DNA of 64,000 nucleotides from Streptococcus suis (GCF_024509555.1 NZ_JAMWEL010000012.1:1-64000); one strand, 5' to 3'; numbered from the stretch's first letter, positions 50,666 through 60,903 are shown. Numbers and translations: made by a program. Notes: generated by a model from the letters alone, not told the origin.

Positions 50666-50997
50666 ATGGATTTTCTCTATCAATCTTGTGCAGATATTGA
50701 TATCCATCAAGCCAATATCGTTATCTGTATCCTACACGGACCACTCACCTCAACTCGTCCAAAGCGTGAGATGGCTACGTTTGATACAACGACTAAAGGC
50801 CTACGTGCTTGCCACGATTTTCTCAGTCAATTTCATAAGGAAGTCCTCTAGCAGACCGATTTTATCAGATTCAAAGTCGGCGTGGTTCACAAAAAGCAAC
50901 AATTGCACTCGCACATCAATTATTAAAAATAGCTTATATCCTCTTAAAAGAGCAGATAACGTATTCTGAATATTTAACAGGAAAAGTCTACTAGGGA
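50666..50997 (+). pseudogene. Internally deleted IS110-family transposase
   Basis: The 5' part encodes the start of an IS110-type (DEDD) transposase (MDFLYQSCADIDIHQANIV with the first Asp of the active site), preceded by AAGGAGG. It breaks off after residue 61 with a stop. The region at about 50855-50997 in another frame encodes a C-terminal stretch (QSRRGSQKATIALAHQL then EYLTGKVY and stop) that fits the transposase end. The middle, with most of the catalytic domain, is missing, so it is inactive. Confidence 0.75.
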
Positions 50998-51030
50998 CGA
51001 GCTAGTAGACTTTTCCTGTTAAATATTCAG
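50966..51030. repeat. Perfect 29-bp inverted repeat at the transposase 3' end
   Basis: Bases 50966-50994 and 51002-51030 are perfect 29-base reverse complements around a 7-base loop. The left arm is the 3' end of the transposase remnant, so the right arm is an inverted copy of that coding end. As RNA or single-stranded DNA it would form a long hairpin. It may record an IS end, foldback duplication or inversion. Confidence 0.9.
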
Positions 51031-51180
51031 TCCATTATGGTCAGTGATAGTTAACACGATATCGAAGCCAATTAAGCCAACCAGCTAGCTTTTATCGTTG
51101 TCTATTATGGCTGTGTACAATAAAAAAACTGGAAGAGTCAGGGGCTATTCGTATCGTCAAAACGGTAGCTAACCTGAAAC
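51031..51180 (+). pseudogene. Probable further gene remnant
   Basis: A stretch ending KKLEESGAIRIVKTVANLKQ then stop (about 51125-51195) looks like the C-terminus of a protein but has no start or upstream frame. Its origin is unknown; it may belong to the same decayed mobile region as the transposase remnant. Confidence 0.3.
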
Positions 51181-51202
51181 AGCTCTTGCTATAAGTATAC
51201 AG

Positions 51203-51225
51203 AAAAAGCCAGCACATTGCTGACT
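51203..51225 (-). terminator. Terminator of serB
   Basis: On the minus strand a stem GTCAGCA/TGCTGGC (one G-U pair) and a T-run lie shortly after the serB stop. Confidence 0.7.
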
Positions 51226-51231
51226 TCAATA

Positions 51232-51867
51232 TTATTTACCATCCAAAATCTCTATAAGCTTATAGAGATTTTTTTCATTGATTTGATAAGTTGCCTGCTC
51301 TTGGACAATTGGCTTGGCACAGAAGGCCACGCCAATTCCTGCTCGCTGAATCATAGGTAGGTCATTTGCCCCATCCCCCATTGCAATAGTCTGAGATAGA
51401 GCTAGGCCATTTTCAGCAGCCCAAGCTTCTAAACACGCCCTCTTGGTATCCTTAGTCACAATTTCCCCCAGAACTCGACCAGTCAAGAATCCATCAACTA
51501 CTTCTAAACGATTGGCACGAACGTAGTCTAACTCCAACTGAGTAGCCAAGCGATCAACTGTCTCATGAAAACCACCTGAAACAACGGCAACCTTATAGCC
51601 ACGATTTTTTAATTCTGCAACCAAGTCCTCAGCTCCTGGTGTAAAATGAATCTTTTCCATGATACGGTCAAACACAGTAACCGGCAAGCCCTTCAAAAGG
51701 GCTACTCGTTCACGCAAGGCTTCTTCAAAGTCCAATTCCCCCCGCATAGCTCGCTCTGTAATGGCTGCAACTCGCTCCCCTACACCTGCTTCCTCGCCAA
51801 GAAGGTCAATACCTTCTTCCATAATCAGTGTAGAATCCACATCCATAACCAATAATCCTTTTGTCAT
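51232..51867 (-). CDS. serB: Phosphoserine phosphatase
   Basis: 211 residues, HAD superfamily. It hydrolyses phosphoserine in the last step of serine synthesis. Motif I is MDVDSTLI with the nucleophile Asp, motif II is AVVSGGF, motif III has Lys near TKDTKR and motif IV is MGDGANDLPMI. No ACT domain precedes it, so it is the short bacterial form. AGGAAAGGAT lies before the ATG. The gene is next to ezrA in the same direction. Confidence 0.94.
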   Translation of the reverse strand: MTKGLLVMDVDSTLIMEEGIDLLGEEAGVGERVAAITERAMRGELDFEEALRERVALLKGLPVTVFDRIMEKIHFTPGAEDLVAELKNRGYKVAVVSGGFHETVDRLATQLELDYVRANRLEVVDGFLTGRVLGEIVTKDTKRACLEAWAAENGLALSQTIAMGDGANDLPMIQRAGIGVAFCAKPIVQEQATYQINEKNLYKLIEILDGK

Positions 51868-51895
51868 GTTTCATATCCTTTCCTGTATAAAAATA

Positions 51896-51913
51896 AAAAG
51901 CCAAACGGCTTTC
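51896..51913 (-). terminator. Terminator of ezrA
   Basis: AAAGCC pairs with GGCTTT on the minus strand, followed by TTATTTTT, a few bases past the ezrA stop. Confidence 0.6.
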
Positions 51914-51916
51914 TAT

Positions 51917-53641
51917 TTAGTAACGAATTGCTTCGCGTGTTTTCTCATAGGAACGAACAAAGCGTTCTGTTACGCCTGGCTCCACCACTTCCAATGCAAA
52001 CGAAATCTCTTCAAAAGCTGCTTGATAGTCAAAATCTTTTTCAAAAATAGCTAATGACCGAGCAAAGGCTTCTTGAATTGATGCATCAGCGGAACGATAG
52101 CGGTTTGAGTATTGTAACAACTGTTCTGTTAGAGTCGCATTCTGAACTATCGAATATGCAAGCTCTTCCAACTGATTCATATCGTATGTCGCATTTTCCA
52201 ACAAACGATTGACAGCTTCAATATTGATACGTTTATAATCCAATTCAGCAATCAAATTTTCGACATGATCACTCGTACTGAAGAATCTACTTAAAAATTC
52301 ACCAGGAATGCCAGGTAAGTTCCTCTTTTCCATAAAGCGTTTTAGAGTATGTAATTTATTGATGTATAAAGTCGCTTTCTTACGTGCTGTGCTTTCTGAT
52401 TGCTCTTGAGCCTTCAAGTAGTCAACAAGAACAATTTGTTCTTCTTCTATCTCTTTCAAGATAGAAAGAGCATGTTCTAGACGTTCTTCAAGTAATGAAT
52501 AGGCTACCTGAGGTGCATCAATTTCCTCAACGCTTTCTGTCACTACAATTTCAATAGAATTCAAACGATTTTTCAATTGATTAATTCTAGTTAGTTTACT
52601 TTCCGCTAAAAGGTACTGGTTGTTCAAACGCTGAACTTCACCGTCCAAGACGCGTGTATTTTCCATAACATGTTCCAAGAATTTTGGTAAGTTTTTACTA
52701 ATTCGAGTGACAACCCTATTAGCTTCAATTTCTCGGTTAAATACTTTGTAGAGATAGTCAATCTTGCCTTGAATGGCATGATTTTCTCCCTCTGCCGCAT
52801 CCAAATCAAAAGATACAATCAGAGCCGTATTTTCACGAATGGAAACTCGAATATTCTGGAATTGAGCTTCAATATTTGATTCAGTAAACAAGTAGTTTTG
52901 CTCAACAAGCTTACGATAACCCGATTCCAAATCTTCCAATTGATCCGGAAAATCTTTGGTTACTTTCTCAATCAAACTTGGAATTCGTTCCATAATTTGA
53001 TTGAGAGCAATCATATGTTCTTCTGCACGATCAAGAATTTCAGAAGCTTCGATTGGATCACCTGAAGAATTAAGCATGACAAACTCTGAAAACTCTACTT
53101 CGATTGTCTTCAATTGTCGCTCTAATTCAGGTAATGTTTCACCAAAACTATCGGCATTTTCATGAACAGCCACTTGCAAGTTGTCAAATAAATTCAATGC
53201 ATGCTTCACACGACCTGAATTCTTTTCTTCTTGCTCCTTCAAATCCATTAAGCCATGTCGAATTGCATCAATATCTTCTTCGATTAAGTCAATCTGACTT
53301 TCTATGCTATCAATCGCATTTTTTGCACTGATAAATCGAAAGGCATTGTTGAAGCCCTCAGCTTCAAAAATATGATTTTCAATATCTGCAAATGAATTAA
53401 GTGACAGGTCAACCCATTTCTGATTCCACTCGCGGAAAGAAACCTGGCTTTGACCAATCAAGTGAAGGGATTTCACCGCTTCAACTTCTTCATTTACAGG
53501 GAGGTTAAATAGCTCTTCTTTACGTTCTTCAAGTGTAACCAAAAGGTTGTCATTTCGTTTGCGAACAATCAAGCAAGCTACATAGGCAATGATTAAAATA
53601 ATAACAATCGAAACGATTAAGATGATTGTTCCTGTAGGCAT
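51917..53641 (-). CDS. ezrA: Septation ring formation regulator EzrA
   Basis: 574 residues. One N-terminal membrane helix (residues about 3-23, [17 protein letters not shown]) anchors a long, mostly coiled-coil cytoplasmic domain rich in Glu and Leu, exactly the EzrA layout. It prevents extra FtsZ rings and links FtsZ to the wall machinery. AAGGAG lies before the ATG. It sits between serB and gyrB, a conserved streptococcal arrangement, as noted for the window. Confidence 0.94.
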   Translation of the reverse strand: MPTGTIILIVSIVIILIIAYVACLIVRKRNDNLLVTLEERKEELFNLPVNEEVEAVKSLHLIGQSQVSFREWNQKWVDLSLNSFADIENHIFEAEGFNNAFRFISAKNAIDSIESQIDLIEEDIDAIRHGLMDLKEQEEKNSGRVKHALNLFDNLQVAVHENADSFGETLPELERQLKTIEVEFSEFVMLNSSGDPIEASEILDRAEEHMIALNQIMERIPSLIEKVTKDFPDQLEDLESGYRKLVEQNYLFTESNIEAQFQNIRVSIRENTALIVSFDLDAAEGENHAIQGKIDYLYKVFNREIEANRVVTRISKNLPKFLEHVMENTRVLDGEVQRLNNQYLLAESKLTRINQLKNRLNSIEIVVTESVEEIDAPQVAYSLLEERLEHALSILKEIEEEQIVLVDYLKAQEQSESTARKKATLYINKLHTLKRFMEKRNLPGIPGEFLSRFFSTSDHVENLIAELDYKRINIEAVNRLLENATYDMNQLEELAYSIVQNATLTEQLLQYSNRYRSADASIQEAFARSLAIFEKDFDYQAAFEEISFALEVVEPGVTERFVRSYEKTREAIRY

Positions 53642-53730
53642 GTAATTCTCCTTAGATCATAGTAATTACTAGAAATATATCGCTTAATTATACCATATTC
53701 CTCTAGTTCTTGCACTTGTTTTTTTAGATT

Positions 53731-55683
53731 TTAGATATCCAGAGTTGAATAAACAGCATTTTCTTCAATAAATTCTCGACGAGGTTCTACTTTATCCCCC
53801 ATTAACATGTCAAAAATTTTATCTGCTTCAGCTGCATCATCTACTGAAACTCGTGCCATCAGACGATTCTCAGGATTCATCGTTGTTTCCCACAACTGAT
53901 GGTCATCCATTTCTCCCAACCCCTTATATCGTTGGATGGTTGGTTTAGAACGTCCTGTACTATGTCTTTCTAAGGCTTCTTGCAATTCTTGTTCTTGATT
54001 GGCACCCGGTTGGATATATTCCTTTATCTCACTTCCAACCTTTACTCCGTAAATTGGTGGTTGGGCAATATAAACATACCCGGCTTCAACAATCGGTCTC
54101 ATGTAACGGTAAAAGAGTGTCAAAAGTAAGGTACGAATGTGGGCTCCATCGACATCAGCATCTGTCATAATGACCAATTTCTGATAACGAGCCTTGGTTA
54201 CATCAAAGTCAGCGCCGAAGCCAGTTCCCATAGCTGTAAAGAGACTACGGATTTCCTCGTTTGCCAAAATCTTATCCATGCTAGCTTTTTCCACGTTCAA
54301 AATCTTACCACGAATTGGCAAAATAGCTTGGAACTCACGGTCACGACCAGATTTTGCTGAACCACCTGCTGAATCCCCCTCTACGATGAACAATTCTGTC
54401 TTGGTCGCATCGTTGGATGAACAGTCTGCCAACTTGCCTGGCAGGTTAGAAATTTCAAGACCTGATTTCTTACGCGTTACCTCACGCGCTCGTTTGGCAG
54501 CAATACGAGCCTTACTTGCCAAAATCCCTTTTTCAACAATACGACGAGCAATCTGAGGATTTTCCAACAAAAATTCACCAAAAGCATCTGAGAAAAGTCT
54601 ATTGGTAATTTTAACAACTTCACTATTTCCAAGCTTGGTCTTTGTTTGCCCTTCGAACTGAGGGCCTGGGTGTTTAACAGAAATAACTGCTGTCAAACCT
54701 TCGCGAACATCCTCACCAGTTAGATTATCTTCATTTTCCTTGAGGATTTTGTTCTTCTTCGCGTAGTCATTAATGACACGCGTCAATGCGGTACGGAAAC
54801 CTTGTTCGTGAGTACCTCCTTCATGGGTATGGATATTGTTGGCAAAGCTGACCACATTTTCATGGTAACTCGTTGTATATTGCATAGCAACTTCAACGGT
54901 AATGTCATCCATTTCACCGTCGGTATAAATCGGTGTTTCAAAAATGACATCCTTGTTTTCATTGAGGTATTCCACGTAAGAAGCAATACCACCTTCATAG
55001 TGATACTCTTTGGTTTGTTCCATTCCCTCACGCTTATCCGTGATTGAAAGATTTAACCCACGGTTTAGGAAAGCCAACTCTTGGATACGCTTGTTTAATT
55101 TCGCAAAATCAAACTCTGTCGTCTCAGTGAAAATTTCTGGATCCGGCGTAAAATGAACAGTCGTACCATTGCGATCTGTTTCACCCACAACTTTCAAATC
55201 TGCAACCACTTCACCACGACGGTATTCTTGGAAATAAACCTGACCATTTTTATAAACATGGACGTCTAATTGAGTAGACAGAGCGTTTACAACTGACGAA
55301 CCTACGCCATGAAGTCCACCTGACACCTTATAACCACCACCGCCAAATTTTCCTCCGGCATGGAGAACTGTAAAGACTGTTTCAACAGCTGGACGACCCG
55401 TTTTTTCTTGAATATCTACTGGGATTCCCCGTCCATTGTCCACAACTGTGATGGAATTATCTGGTTCGATAAAAACTTCAATCTTATTGGCAAAACCTGC
55501 CAACGCTTCATCAATAGAGTTATCAACAATTTCCCAAACTAGGTGGTGAAGCCCCTCTTTAGATGTCGAACCGATATACATACCTGGACGCATACGAACA
55601 GCTTCAAGACCTTCCAAAACCTGAATCTGACTGGCGTCATATTCCTGTGCTTTTTCTTGTAAATCTTTAATTTCTTCTGACAT
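53731..55683 (-). CDS. gyrB: DNA gyrase subunit B
   Basis: 650 residues, full length. The N-terminal GHKL ATPase domain has [11 protein letters not shown] and DNGRGIPVD, with the later [15 protein letters not shown] loop. The Toprim domain has [10 protein letters not shown] and [20 protein letters not shown], and the GyrB tail follows with [11 protein letters not shown]. It supplies the ATPase for negative supercoiling; GyrA is not in the window. AAAGGA precedes the ATG. It is downstream of ezrA in the same direction. Confidence 0.98.
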   Translation of the reverse strand: MSEEIKDLQEKAQEYDASQIQVLEGLEAVRMRPGMYIGSTSKEGLHHLVWEIVDNSIDEALAGFANKIEVFIEPDNSITVVDNGRGIPVDIQEKTGRPAVETVFTVLHAGGKFGGGGYKVSGGLHGVGSSVVNALSTQLDVHVYKNGQVYFQEYRRGEVVADLKVVGETDRNGTTVHFTPDPEIFTETTEFDFAKLNKRIQELAFLNRGLNLSITDKREGMEQTKEYHYEGGIASYVEYLNENKDVIFETPIYTDGEMDDITVEVAMQYTTSYHENVVSFANNIHTHEGGTHEQGFRTALTRVINDYAKKNKILKENEDNLTGEDVREGLTAVISVKHPGPQFEGQTKTKLGNSEVVKITNRLFSDAFGEFLLENPQIARRIVEKGILASKARIAAKRAREVTRKKSGLEISNLPGKLADCSSNDATKTELFIVEGDSAGGSAKSGRDREFQAILPIRGKILNVEKASMDKILANEEIRSLFTAMGTGFGADFDVTKARYQKLVIMTDADVDGAHIRTLLLTLFYRYMRPIVEAGYVYIAQPPIYGVKVGSEIKEYIQPGANQEQELQEALERHSTGRSKPTIQRYKGLGEMDDHQLWETTMNPENRLMARVSVDDAAEADKIFDMLMGDKVEPRREFIEENAVYSTLDI

Positions 55684-55828
55684 TCTATATCCTTTATTTC
55701 TAAGCTACGCACTAAAAATTTCACAACACTTTATCAAAAGATTGATAAACTGTTGAAGAAAAAAGAGCCTAAAAACTCTACAATCGTACCCAATATTATA
55801 CCATATTTTTAACAAAAATCCCACCAAA

Positions 55829-55861
55829 AAAGGAGCCGAATTTCAACAACTCAACTCCTTA
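55829..55861 (-). terminator. Terminator of the DJ-1/PfpI gene
   Basis: AAGGAG pairs with CTCCTT over a loop of about 19 bases on the minus strand, followed by a T-run. Confidence 0.55.
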
Positions 55862-55872
55862 TTTTCATTCAA

Positions 55873-56412
55873 TTATCTTTTGTAGACCATGACATTAGCA
55901 AGACCAGCACCATCACCGCCAAGTAACTCTACAAGTTTATAGGCAAAATCAAAGCTAGTACCAGCACCACGACTGGTTATTATTTGACCATCTACAACTA
56001 CTGTATCTGTCAAATGAATACCGGATTGAATATCATTTTCCTTTCCTGGGAAACAAGTATAGTTCCGATTTTCTAATAACCCGGCTTTATCAAGAACGAT
56101 TGGCGCCGCACAAATCGCTGCAACCCGCTTACCATTGGCTACCGCTTTCTGCAATTCTGCAATCAAACGCTCGTCATCTCGTAGATTAGTCGAACCAGGC
56201 ATTCCCCCAGGTAAAACAATCAAATCATATTCTGATAAATCACCATTAAAAAGCTTATCGACCGAAATGGTTATTGCATGCGAACCGTTCACTTTTAAAT
56301 CAGATAAGCCAATCATATCACATTGAAATCCAGCTCTTCTAAAAATATCAACTGGAACCAATGCTTCAATTTCTTCAAAACCTTCTGCAAATAGAACTGC
56401 AACCTTTTTCAT
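55873..56412 (-). CDS. DJ-1/PfpI family protein
   Basis: 179 residues from the ATG at 56412; the frame's TTG lies one codon earlier, and GGGAGG lies upstream. The nucleophile elbow is AAICAAPIVL with the reactive Cys, preceded by LPGGMPGSTNL, and Glu at the start of the fold (AEGFEEIEA), as in the DJ-1 branch. Members act on glyoxal-type damage or as chaperones; a firm substrate is not known. It lies 3 bases after rodA in the same direction and may be co-transcribed with it. Confidence 0.93.
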   Translation of the reverse strand: MKKVAVLFAEGFEEIEALVPVDIFRRAGFQCDMIGLSDLKVNGSHAITISVDKLFNGDLSEYDLIVLPGGMPGSTNLRDDERLIAELQKAVANGKRVAAICAAPIVLDKAGLLENRNYTCFPGKENDIQSGIHLTDTVVVDGQIITSRGAGTSFDFAYKLVELLGGDGAGLANVMVYKR

Positions 56413-56418
56413 CAAAAC

Positions 56419-57645
56419 CTACCTCCCAATTCCTTTTAATACAATTTTTTTCTGCCTTCTTTTTCTGAACTGCTCTTTCTCATCTGCTAAATGATACTGA
56501 TAACTCATTGATAAAATCAAACCTACACCGATAAGATTTGAAACCATTGAAGATCCCCCTTGCGAGATAAATGGCAATGGAATACCAGTTAGAGGTAATA
56601 CACCTGTCGCCGCCCCAATATTTTCAAATACATGAAATAACAACATCATAATGTAACCTGTTGAAATGTAGGTATAGTATCTGTTATTCGAAAGCAGTGT
56701 AATTTTTAACATCCTATAAATTAACAAAAGGTAAAGCAAGATAAGGATTGAACTTCCGATAAATCCAAAGTCCTCAGCAATGACCGTAAAAATCATATCA
56801 CTTTCACGAACAGGGATGAGCAAGTTGGTCTTATTAAATCCTAATCCTGTCACTCCGCCACTACCAATAGCAATCAAACTTTGTGCCTGTTGATAAGTCG
56901 TTGATTGTGCATTTTTAAATGGATCAAGCCAGGCAGAAATTCTATTGATTTTATAGGTATCCATTCCCATATTATGTAGGAATGTTGTTCCTCCTGGAGA
57001 AATAAAAATCAACATAAACCCACCGACAACTACAATCACTGTGAGAGCTGCTGGTAGAAGAATTTTCCAGGAAACACCTGATAAGAGCAACATTCCGCTG
57101 AAAATAGCCAAAAACACCATGGAAGTTCCAAAGTCACTCTGTAAAACTAGCAGCCCCAAAATCGGCACAGTAAACAGGAGCATATAAGCAATGAGTGCAA
57201 AATCATGCTTTATGGTTCTGACCGGATTAAATTTATGATAGGTGACAATGACCCTAGATAGCATAACGATGTATGCTATTTTCATAAATTCCGAAGGTTG
57301 AAACAAGGTCTTTCCAGCAATCGTTACCCAGTTTTTTGCACCCGTACTAGCTACCAACTCTGGACTATAGAAATATAAGGGCAAGATCATCAACCCCAGT
57401 CCCAATATGTATAAGAAAGGAGTTGCTTTCCACAGAAATCTGGTGGAAAAAAACATTATTAAGAATGCAAGGATAACTCCTATACAAATCCAGGCCACTT
57501 GCTGCCCCACCATTTGGAATACACTATTAGGATAGTCTTGGTTTACTGAAATATATAAAGATATTATACCAATTGCTAATAAAAAAGAGACTGGTAATAT
57601 CAATGCATAGTCTATTCGACTATCAATCGAACCCCGATTCTTCAT
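56419..57645 (-). CDS. rodA: Rod-shape-determining SEDS protein RodA
   Basis: 408 residues with about ten membrane helices. SEDS features are LFQPSEFMKIAYIV, LLVLQSDFGTSMVFLAIF, the large loop with AQSLIAIGSGGVTGLG and the C-terminal GIPLPFISQGGSSMVSNL. It polymerises peripheral glycan with a class B PBP. Called RodA because the other SEDS gene, next to ppc, fits FtsW, and because rodA near gyrB is the order known in S. pneumoniae. AGAGG precedes the ATG. Confidence 0.9.
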   Translation of the reverse strand: MKNRGSIDSRIDYALILPVSFLLAIGIISLYISVNQDYPNSVFQMVGQQVAWICIGVILAFLIMFFSTRFLWKATPFLYILGLGLMILPLYFYSPELVASTGAKNWVTIAGKTLFQPSEFMKIAYIVMLSRVIVTYHKFNPVRTIKHDFALIAYMLLFTVPILGLLVLQSDFGTSMVFLAIFSGMLLLSGVSWKILLPAALTVIVVVGGFMLIFISPGGTTFLHNMGMDTYKINRISAWLDPFKNAQSTTYQQAQSLIAIGSGGVTGLGFNKTNLLIPVRESDMIFTVIAEDFGFIGSSILILLYLLLIYRMLKITLLSNNRYYTYISTGYIMMLLFHVFENIGAATGVLPLTGIPLPFISQGGSSMVSNLIGVGLILSMSYQYHLADEKEQFRKRRQKKIVLKGIGR

Positions 57646-57883
57646 TCTTTACCTCTAACTTTCAAAATTGATTACAACCATTATATCAAAAATGAAAGCA
57701 GAATTGAATGTTCATCCTCCCCTTTCATATAGAATATCCAAAATGAACAGTCTTTCCTATACCGAACTCCAATCATACAATGGCAGTAAGAATATACTTT
57801 TATTAGAAATTCATTAATCGACCATAAAAAAGGGTTAGAATTTAAAAAATAACTCTTAACCTACATAAAATTTATCATTTTAC

Positions 57884-57912
57884 TTGAAAATACAATTAAT
57901 TATTGCTAAAAT
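57884..57912 (+). promoter_or_regulatory. Promoter of the MarR gene placed for a leaderless mRNA
   Basis: -35 TTGAAA (57884-57889) and extended -10 TGCTAAAAT (hexamer 57907-57912) are 17 bp apart. Six bases separate the -10 from the ATG at 57919 and no ribosome site is present. Confidence 0.65.
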
Positions 57913-57918
57913 TTTCTT

Positions 57919-58362
57919 ATGAAATCAGTACAAGAATCATTACAAGCTAACAAAGACGCCTTACATAGTCTCGTTGTCTTCCACCGAGCTGCAAATACTA
58001 TTTCAAAACTTGAGATAGAAACAATCAAAAAACATGGATTGACCATTAGTCAATTTGGAGTGATGGAGGCACTCTACAATAAGGGAAATCTGCGTATTCA
58101 AGACTTGATTGACAAATTACTCAGTACCTCAGGAAATATGACGGTTGTTATCAAAAATATGATCCGCGATGGCTATATCTATAAGGAAATTGACACAAGC
58201 GATCGCCGTGCCTCCCTCATTGGTCTTACTCCACTGGGGAGACAAACAATCGAAAAAATTCTACCTGAGCACTATGAGAACATCGGCACCATTTTCTCTG
58301 TCCTCAGTTTAGAAGAACAAGAAACATTGGCTGAAATTTTGAAAAAATTTAAAAAACAGTAA
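57919..58362 (+). CDS. MarR-family transcriptional regulator
   Basis: 147 residues with a winged helix-turn-helix. The helix-turn-helix is around LRIQDLIDKLLSTSGNMTVVIKNM, and the wing has YKEIDTSDRRASLIGLT with the conserved DxR. Such dimers usually repress nearby genes and are released by small molecules or oxidation. The FMN reductase gene follows 66 bases later with its own ribosome site, so it is the likely target. No strong operator palindrome was seen by eye. Confidence 0.92.
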   Translation: MKSVQESLQANKDALHSLVVFHRAANTISKLEIETIKKHGLTISQFGVMEALYNKGNLRIQDLIDKLLSTSGNMTVVIKNMIRDGYIYKEIDTSDRRASLIGLTPLGRQTIEKILPEHYENIGTIFSVLSLEEQETLAEILKKFKKQ

Positions 58363-58428
58363 TAGAATAGATTGTCATCTATTTGGAAATAGGCTTTACT
58401 AAATTTATCACGTTAAAAGGAGGCCTCT

Positions 58429-58974
58429 ATGGCACATATTTTATTCTTAGTTGGTTCCCTACGAAATGGTTCATTCAACCATCAGATGGCTAAAAAAGCT
58501 GAAGAATTCTTAGCTGAGAAAGCCCAGGTGACTTATATCAATCTTGCAAAAATTCCTTTGTTCAACCAAGATTTAGAGACACCTATCCTTCCCGAAATTG
58601 AAGAGTTACGTGCACAAGTAGATGCTGCCGACGCTATCTGGATTTTCTCACCAGTTTATAACTACGCAATCCCCGGTGTCGTAAAAAATGCTCTGGACTG
58701 GCTAAGCCGTTCACTTGACTTATCCAATCCAAAAGGACCATCTATCCTTCAGGATAAAATCACCACCGTTTCTGCTGTCGCAAACAGTGGTCACGAATAT
58801 TTATTTAAAGATTTTCAGCACCTACTTCCATTTATTCGCACCCATATTGCAGGTGAGTTTACGGGTTCTACAATCAACCCAGAAGCATGGGGAACAGGTA
58901 TCTTAGAATTGTCTGAAGAAACATTAGAAAAACTTGAAAAACAAGCTACAGACCTACTCCTGGCAATTGGGTAA
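58429..58974 (+). CDS. NADPH-dependent FMN reductase family protein
   Basis: 181 residues, flavodoxin-like fold. GSLRNGSFN is the phosphate-binding loop, and [22 protein letters not shown] is the characteristic motif of the NAD(P)H-dependent FMN/azo reductase group. It probably reduces quinones or flavin-dependent substrates and would fit redox control by the MarR regulator. AAAGGAGG lies 6 bases before the ATG; a strong terminator follows. Confidence 0.92.
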   Translation: MAHILFLVGSLRNGSFNHQMAKKAEEFLAEKAQVTYINLAKIPLFNQDLETPILPEIEELRAQVDAADAIWIFSPVYNYAIPGVVKNALDWLSRSLDLSNPKGPSILQDKITTVSAVANSGHEYLFKDFQHLLPFIRTHIAGEFTGSTINPEAWGTGILELSEETLEKLEKQATDLLLAIG

Positions 58975-59003
58975 AACATATAAACAATATATTACATAGA
59001 TAA

Positions 59004-59044
59004 AAAACTATCGTTTGATACAAAATCTAACGATAGTTTTTATT
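59004..59044 (+). terminator. Terminator of the FMN reductase gene
   Basis: AAAACTATCGTT pairs with AACGATAGTTTT over a loop of about 14 bases, with further T residues after it. Confidence 0.85.
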
Positions 59045-59411
59045 TTTGAACAATATTTGAACGTTTCACTGATTACTAAATTGATCTTGTTTGAATTTTG
59101 AAGTGAGCAACTACGAGTGACCAAGTCTATTACCAACTCCCAAAAAACTGCTGTATCCTCAAAATGATAAACCTATAAGTGAATTTTTCTAATTCATTTA
59201 TCCATATTTATGATTAGGGGAAAGCAACGACATTATATAGACAAATACAAAAATTTCAGACAAGAATTGAGATTAGGTTGCTAAGCTTGCACTACAAGTC
59301 AGTCCTGAGAGTACCCGAAGCCGAAAGCAACAATGCATCAAGGCAGATTTAAATGACTAAATCTAATACTGTCAACTCCAAAGCTAACATAAATATGTTT
59401 TCTAAGTATCC

Positions 59412-59434
59412 AAAAAGCCAGACAGAAGTCCAGC
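59412..59434 (-). terminator. Probable terminator of the Ser/Thr-rich gene
   Basis: On the minus strand a 7-bp stem with two G-U pairs (GCTGGAC/GTCTGGC) is followed by TTTTT, about 66 bases past the stop. Confidence 0.55.
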
Positions 59435-59500
59435 TCACATTTCATAATAGAGGATAACTTTCTAGCTATCCAATCGATTGTTTAGCTAGCTCATACACTA

Positions 59501-60232
59501 CTACTCACCATTTCCAGCGTTTGTAGTAGTATCAGTAGTATTTTCTGTAGCTGATGGCACTGTTTCAGTCACAGATGGCTGTGTTTCAACTACTGGTGTC
59601 GTTGAGGTTTCAACCGGTACAGTTTCGGTAACTGCTGGTGCTGATGGTGTTGACGGAGTTTGGGTAACAGGTGTCTGCGGCTGAACAGAAACTGAAGGAG
59701 CTGTATATGTTGGCTGCGAGTAGACATAGTTATTCTGGACAGTTTCTACCTGTTCAGAATATGAAGGAGCTGTCGCAACCTCTGTTTCTGTTTGACTAAC
59801 CTCTTGACTGCTAGTGCTAGTTGATGCAGATGATTGTTGTTCAGCAAGCTTACGAGCTGCTTCTGCCCGTACTACCTCTGCTTGCAATTTGGCTTGTGTG
59901 TCGGTAGCTTTTGCAGCATCAATTCTTTTTTGTAACTCTGATTTTTTTGTAGAATCTGTAACCTTATCAACTGCTTTCTGTGCAAGGGTCAGATTTTGAG
60001 CCGAAAATTCTTTTTCCAAGTCTGAAACTGCAGTTTCTGCTTTTTGTAAAAGATTCGAAACGCTATTACTGCTAGTTGTCACTTGTTGCGTTTGGTTTGT
60101 GGTACTAGTACTTGAATCCGGATTATCCGCCCAAATCGACGCTATTCCTACCAATAATATCACAAGGATAAATCCAATAATTCCCATTTCTGAGGCCGAT
60201 AATTTGTCAAATTTTTTATCTGTTCCCATCAT
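59501..60232 (-). CDS. Ser/Thr/Pro-rich membrane protein of unknown function
   Basis: 243 residues. A hydrophobic segment lies near residues 18-36 (MGIIGFILVILLVGIASIW), followed by a region very rich in Ser, Thr, Gln, Val and Pro to the C-terminus, including a helical Gln/Ala/Lys part (residues about 60-130). There is no wall-sorting motif, so it is tethered by the N-terminal helix. It may be a glycosylated or cell-wall-spanning protein. GAGGA lies before the first of two adjacent ATGs. No known domain is visible. Confidence 0.75.
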   Translation of the reverse strand: MMGTDKKFDKLSASEMGIIGFILVILLVGIASIWADNPDSSTSTTNQTQQVTTSSNSVSNLLQKAETAVSDLEKEFSAQNLTLAQKAVDKVTDSTKKSELQKRIDAAKATDTQAKLQAEVVRAEAARKLAEQQSSASTSTSSQEVSQTETEVATAPSYSEQVETVQNNYVYSQPTYTAPSVSVQPQTPVTQTPSTPSAPAVTETVPVETSTTPVVETQPSVTETVPSATENTTDTTTNAGNGE

Positions 60233-60298
60233 TCAAATCCTCATCTCTAACTTTCAATATCTTCATTATAATGCATTTTTCATAAAATTTCCAGGAAA

Positions 60299-60685
60299 TC
60301 ACTTGGATGTTTTCACTTTTCCATTCCAGCCATTTAAACCATAACTTAAAATGTATATCTCGTTAAAGCCTTGCTTTTTCAAATACAGAGCAGCAGGAGT
60401 AACCAATTGACCACGATCATTTTCATATATCAAAACAGGCTTATCCTTGCGAAGAGCATTTGTACTCATTTTTAACTGCTGATAAGGGATATTGCGTGCT
60501 CCCAAAATATGTTTCCGACTAAATTCACTTGGATCACGAAGGTCAATCAATTGTCCGCCGTGAATCTTTTCTGCAAATTCTGCATTATCAATCAAAGTCG
60601 CTGCACGACGCAATCTCCAGTAATTAAAGCCCATCCATGAACCTAAAATAATAACAAATACGAGAAATACCCACAAAGTTTCCAC
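60299..60685 (-). CDS. Rhodanese-like protein lacking the catalytic cysteine
   Basis: 128 residues. An N-terminal hydrophobic helix (residues about 3-20) anchors a rhodanese domain with the typical IDLRDPSEFSRKHILGARNIP segment. The active-site loop, usually CxxGxR, reads YENDRGQ, with Glu in place of Cys, so sulfur transfer is unlikely; a binding or regulatory role is more plausible. It starts at a GTG that overlaps the yqgQ stop, so it is co-translated with it. Confidence 0.85.
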   Translation of the reverse strand: METLWVFLVFVIILGSWMGFNYWRLRRAATLIDNAEFAEKIHGGQLIDLRDPSEFSRKHILGARNIPYQQLKMSTNALRKDKPVLIYENDRGQLVTPAALYLKKQGFNEIYILSYGLNGWNGKVKTSK

Positions 60686-60903
60686 TACTGACTCTCCTTC
60701 ATCTTCTGATACTCTAATTCCAAACGATGTTCCCGTCGCAAAACCAATTCGGCCTCCATGTAGTCCAACCTATCCAGAAGACCTGCCTGATAAACGCGAT
60801 TGAGCTCTATCTGCATCATCTCGATGTCATAGAGACGATTGCCCATATAGATGATAATCCCAAATCGTTTTAGCAACTGTTGCACATCGTATAGTCGTTT
60901 CAT
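60685..60903 (-). CDS. yqgQ: YqgQ-family (DUF910) small protein
   Basis: 72 residues from the ATG at 60903; the longer frame has no support. The sequence opens MKRLYDVQQLLKRFGIIIYM, typical of the YqgQ family, and ends in a Glu/Arg-rich helix. It is predicted to be a small nucleic-acid-binding protein; the function is not established. There is no ribosome site; the promoter lies directly upstream (see entry). It leads a pair with the rhodanese-like gene. Confidence 0.88.
   Translation of the reverse strand: MKRLYDVQQLLKRFGIIIYMGNRLYDIEMMQIELNRVYQAGLLDRLDYMEAELVLRREHRLELEYQKMKESQ

Larger units (their letters stand above)
58975..59500. other. Gene-free interval between the FMN reductase and the Ser/Thr-rich gene
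   Basis: It holds the terminator at 59004-59044 and, on the minus strand, a terminator at 59412-59434. The sequence between, about 59050-59410, has no credible gene, repeat or RNA motif that I can see. Confidence 0.5.

Noticed and set aside
50661..50969. 102-residue plus-strand frame overlapping the transposase remnant
   Set aside because: It is a different frame from the IS110 homology and has no recognisable content.
59501..60232. Considered as a wall-anchored LPXTG protein because of its Ser/Thr-rich composition
   Set aside because: No LPXTG-like motif or C-terminal hydrophobic and basic tail; the hydrophobic segment is N-terminal.
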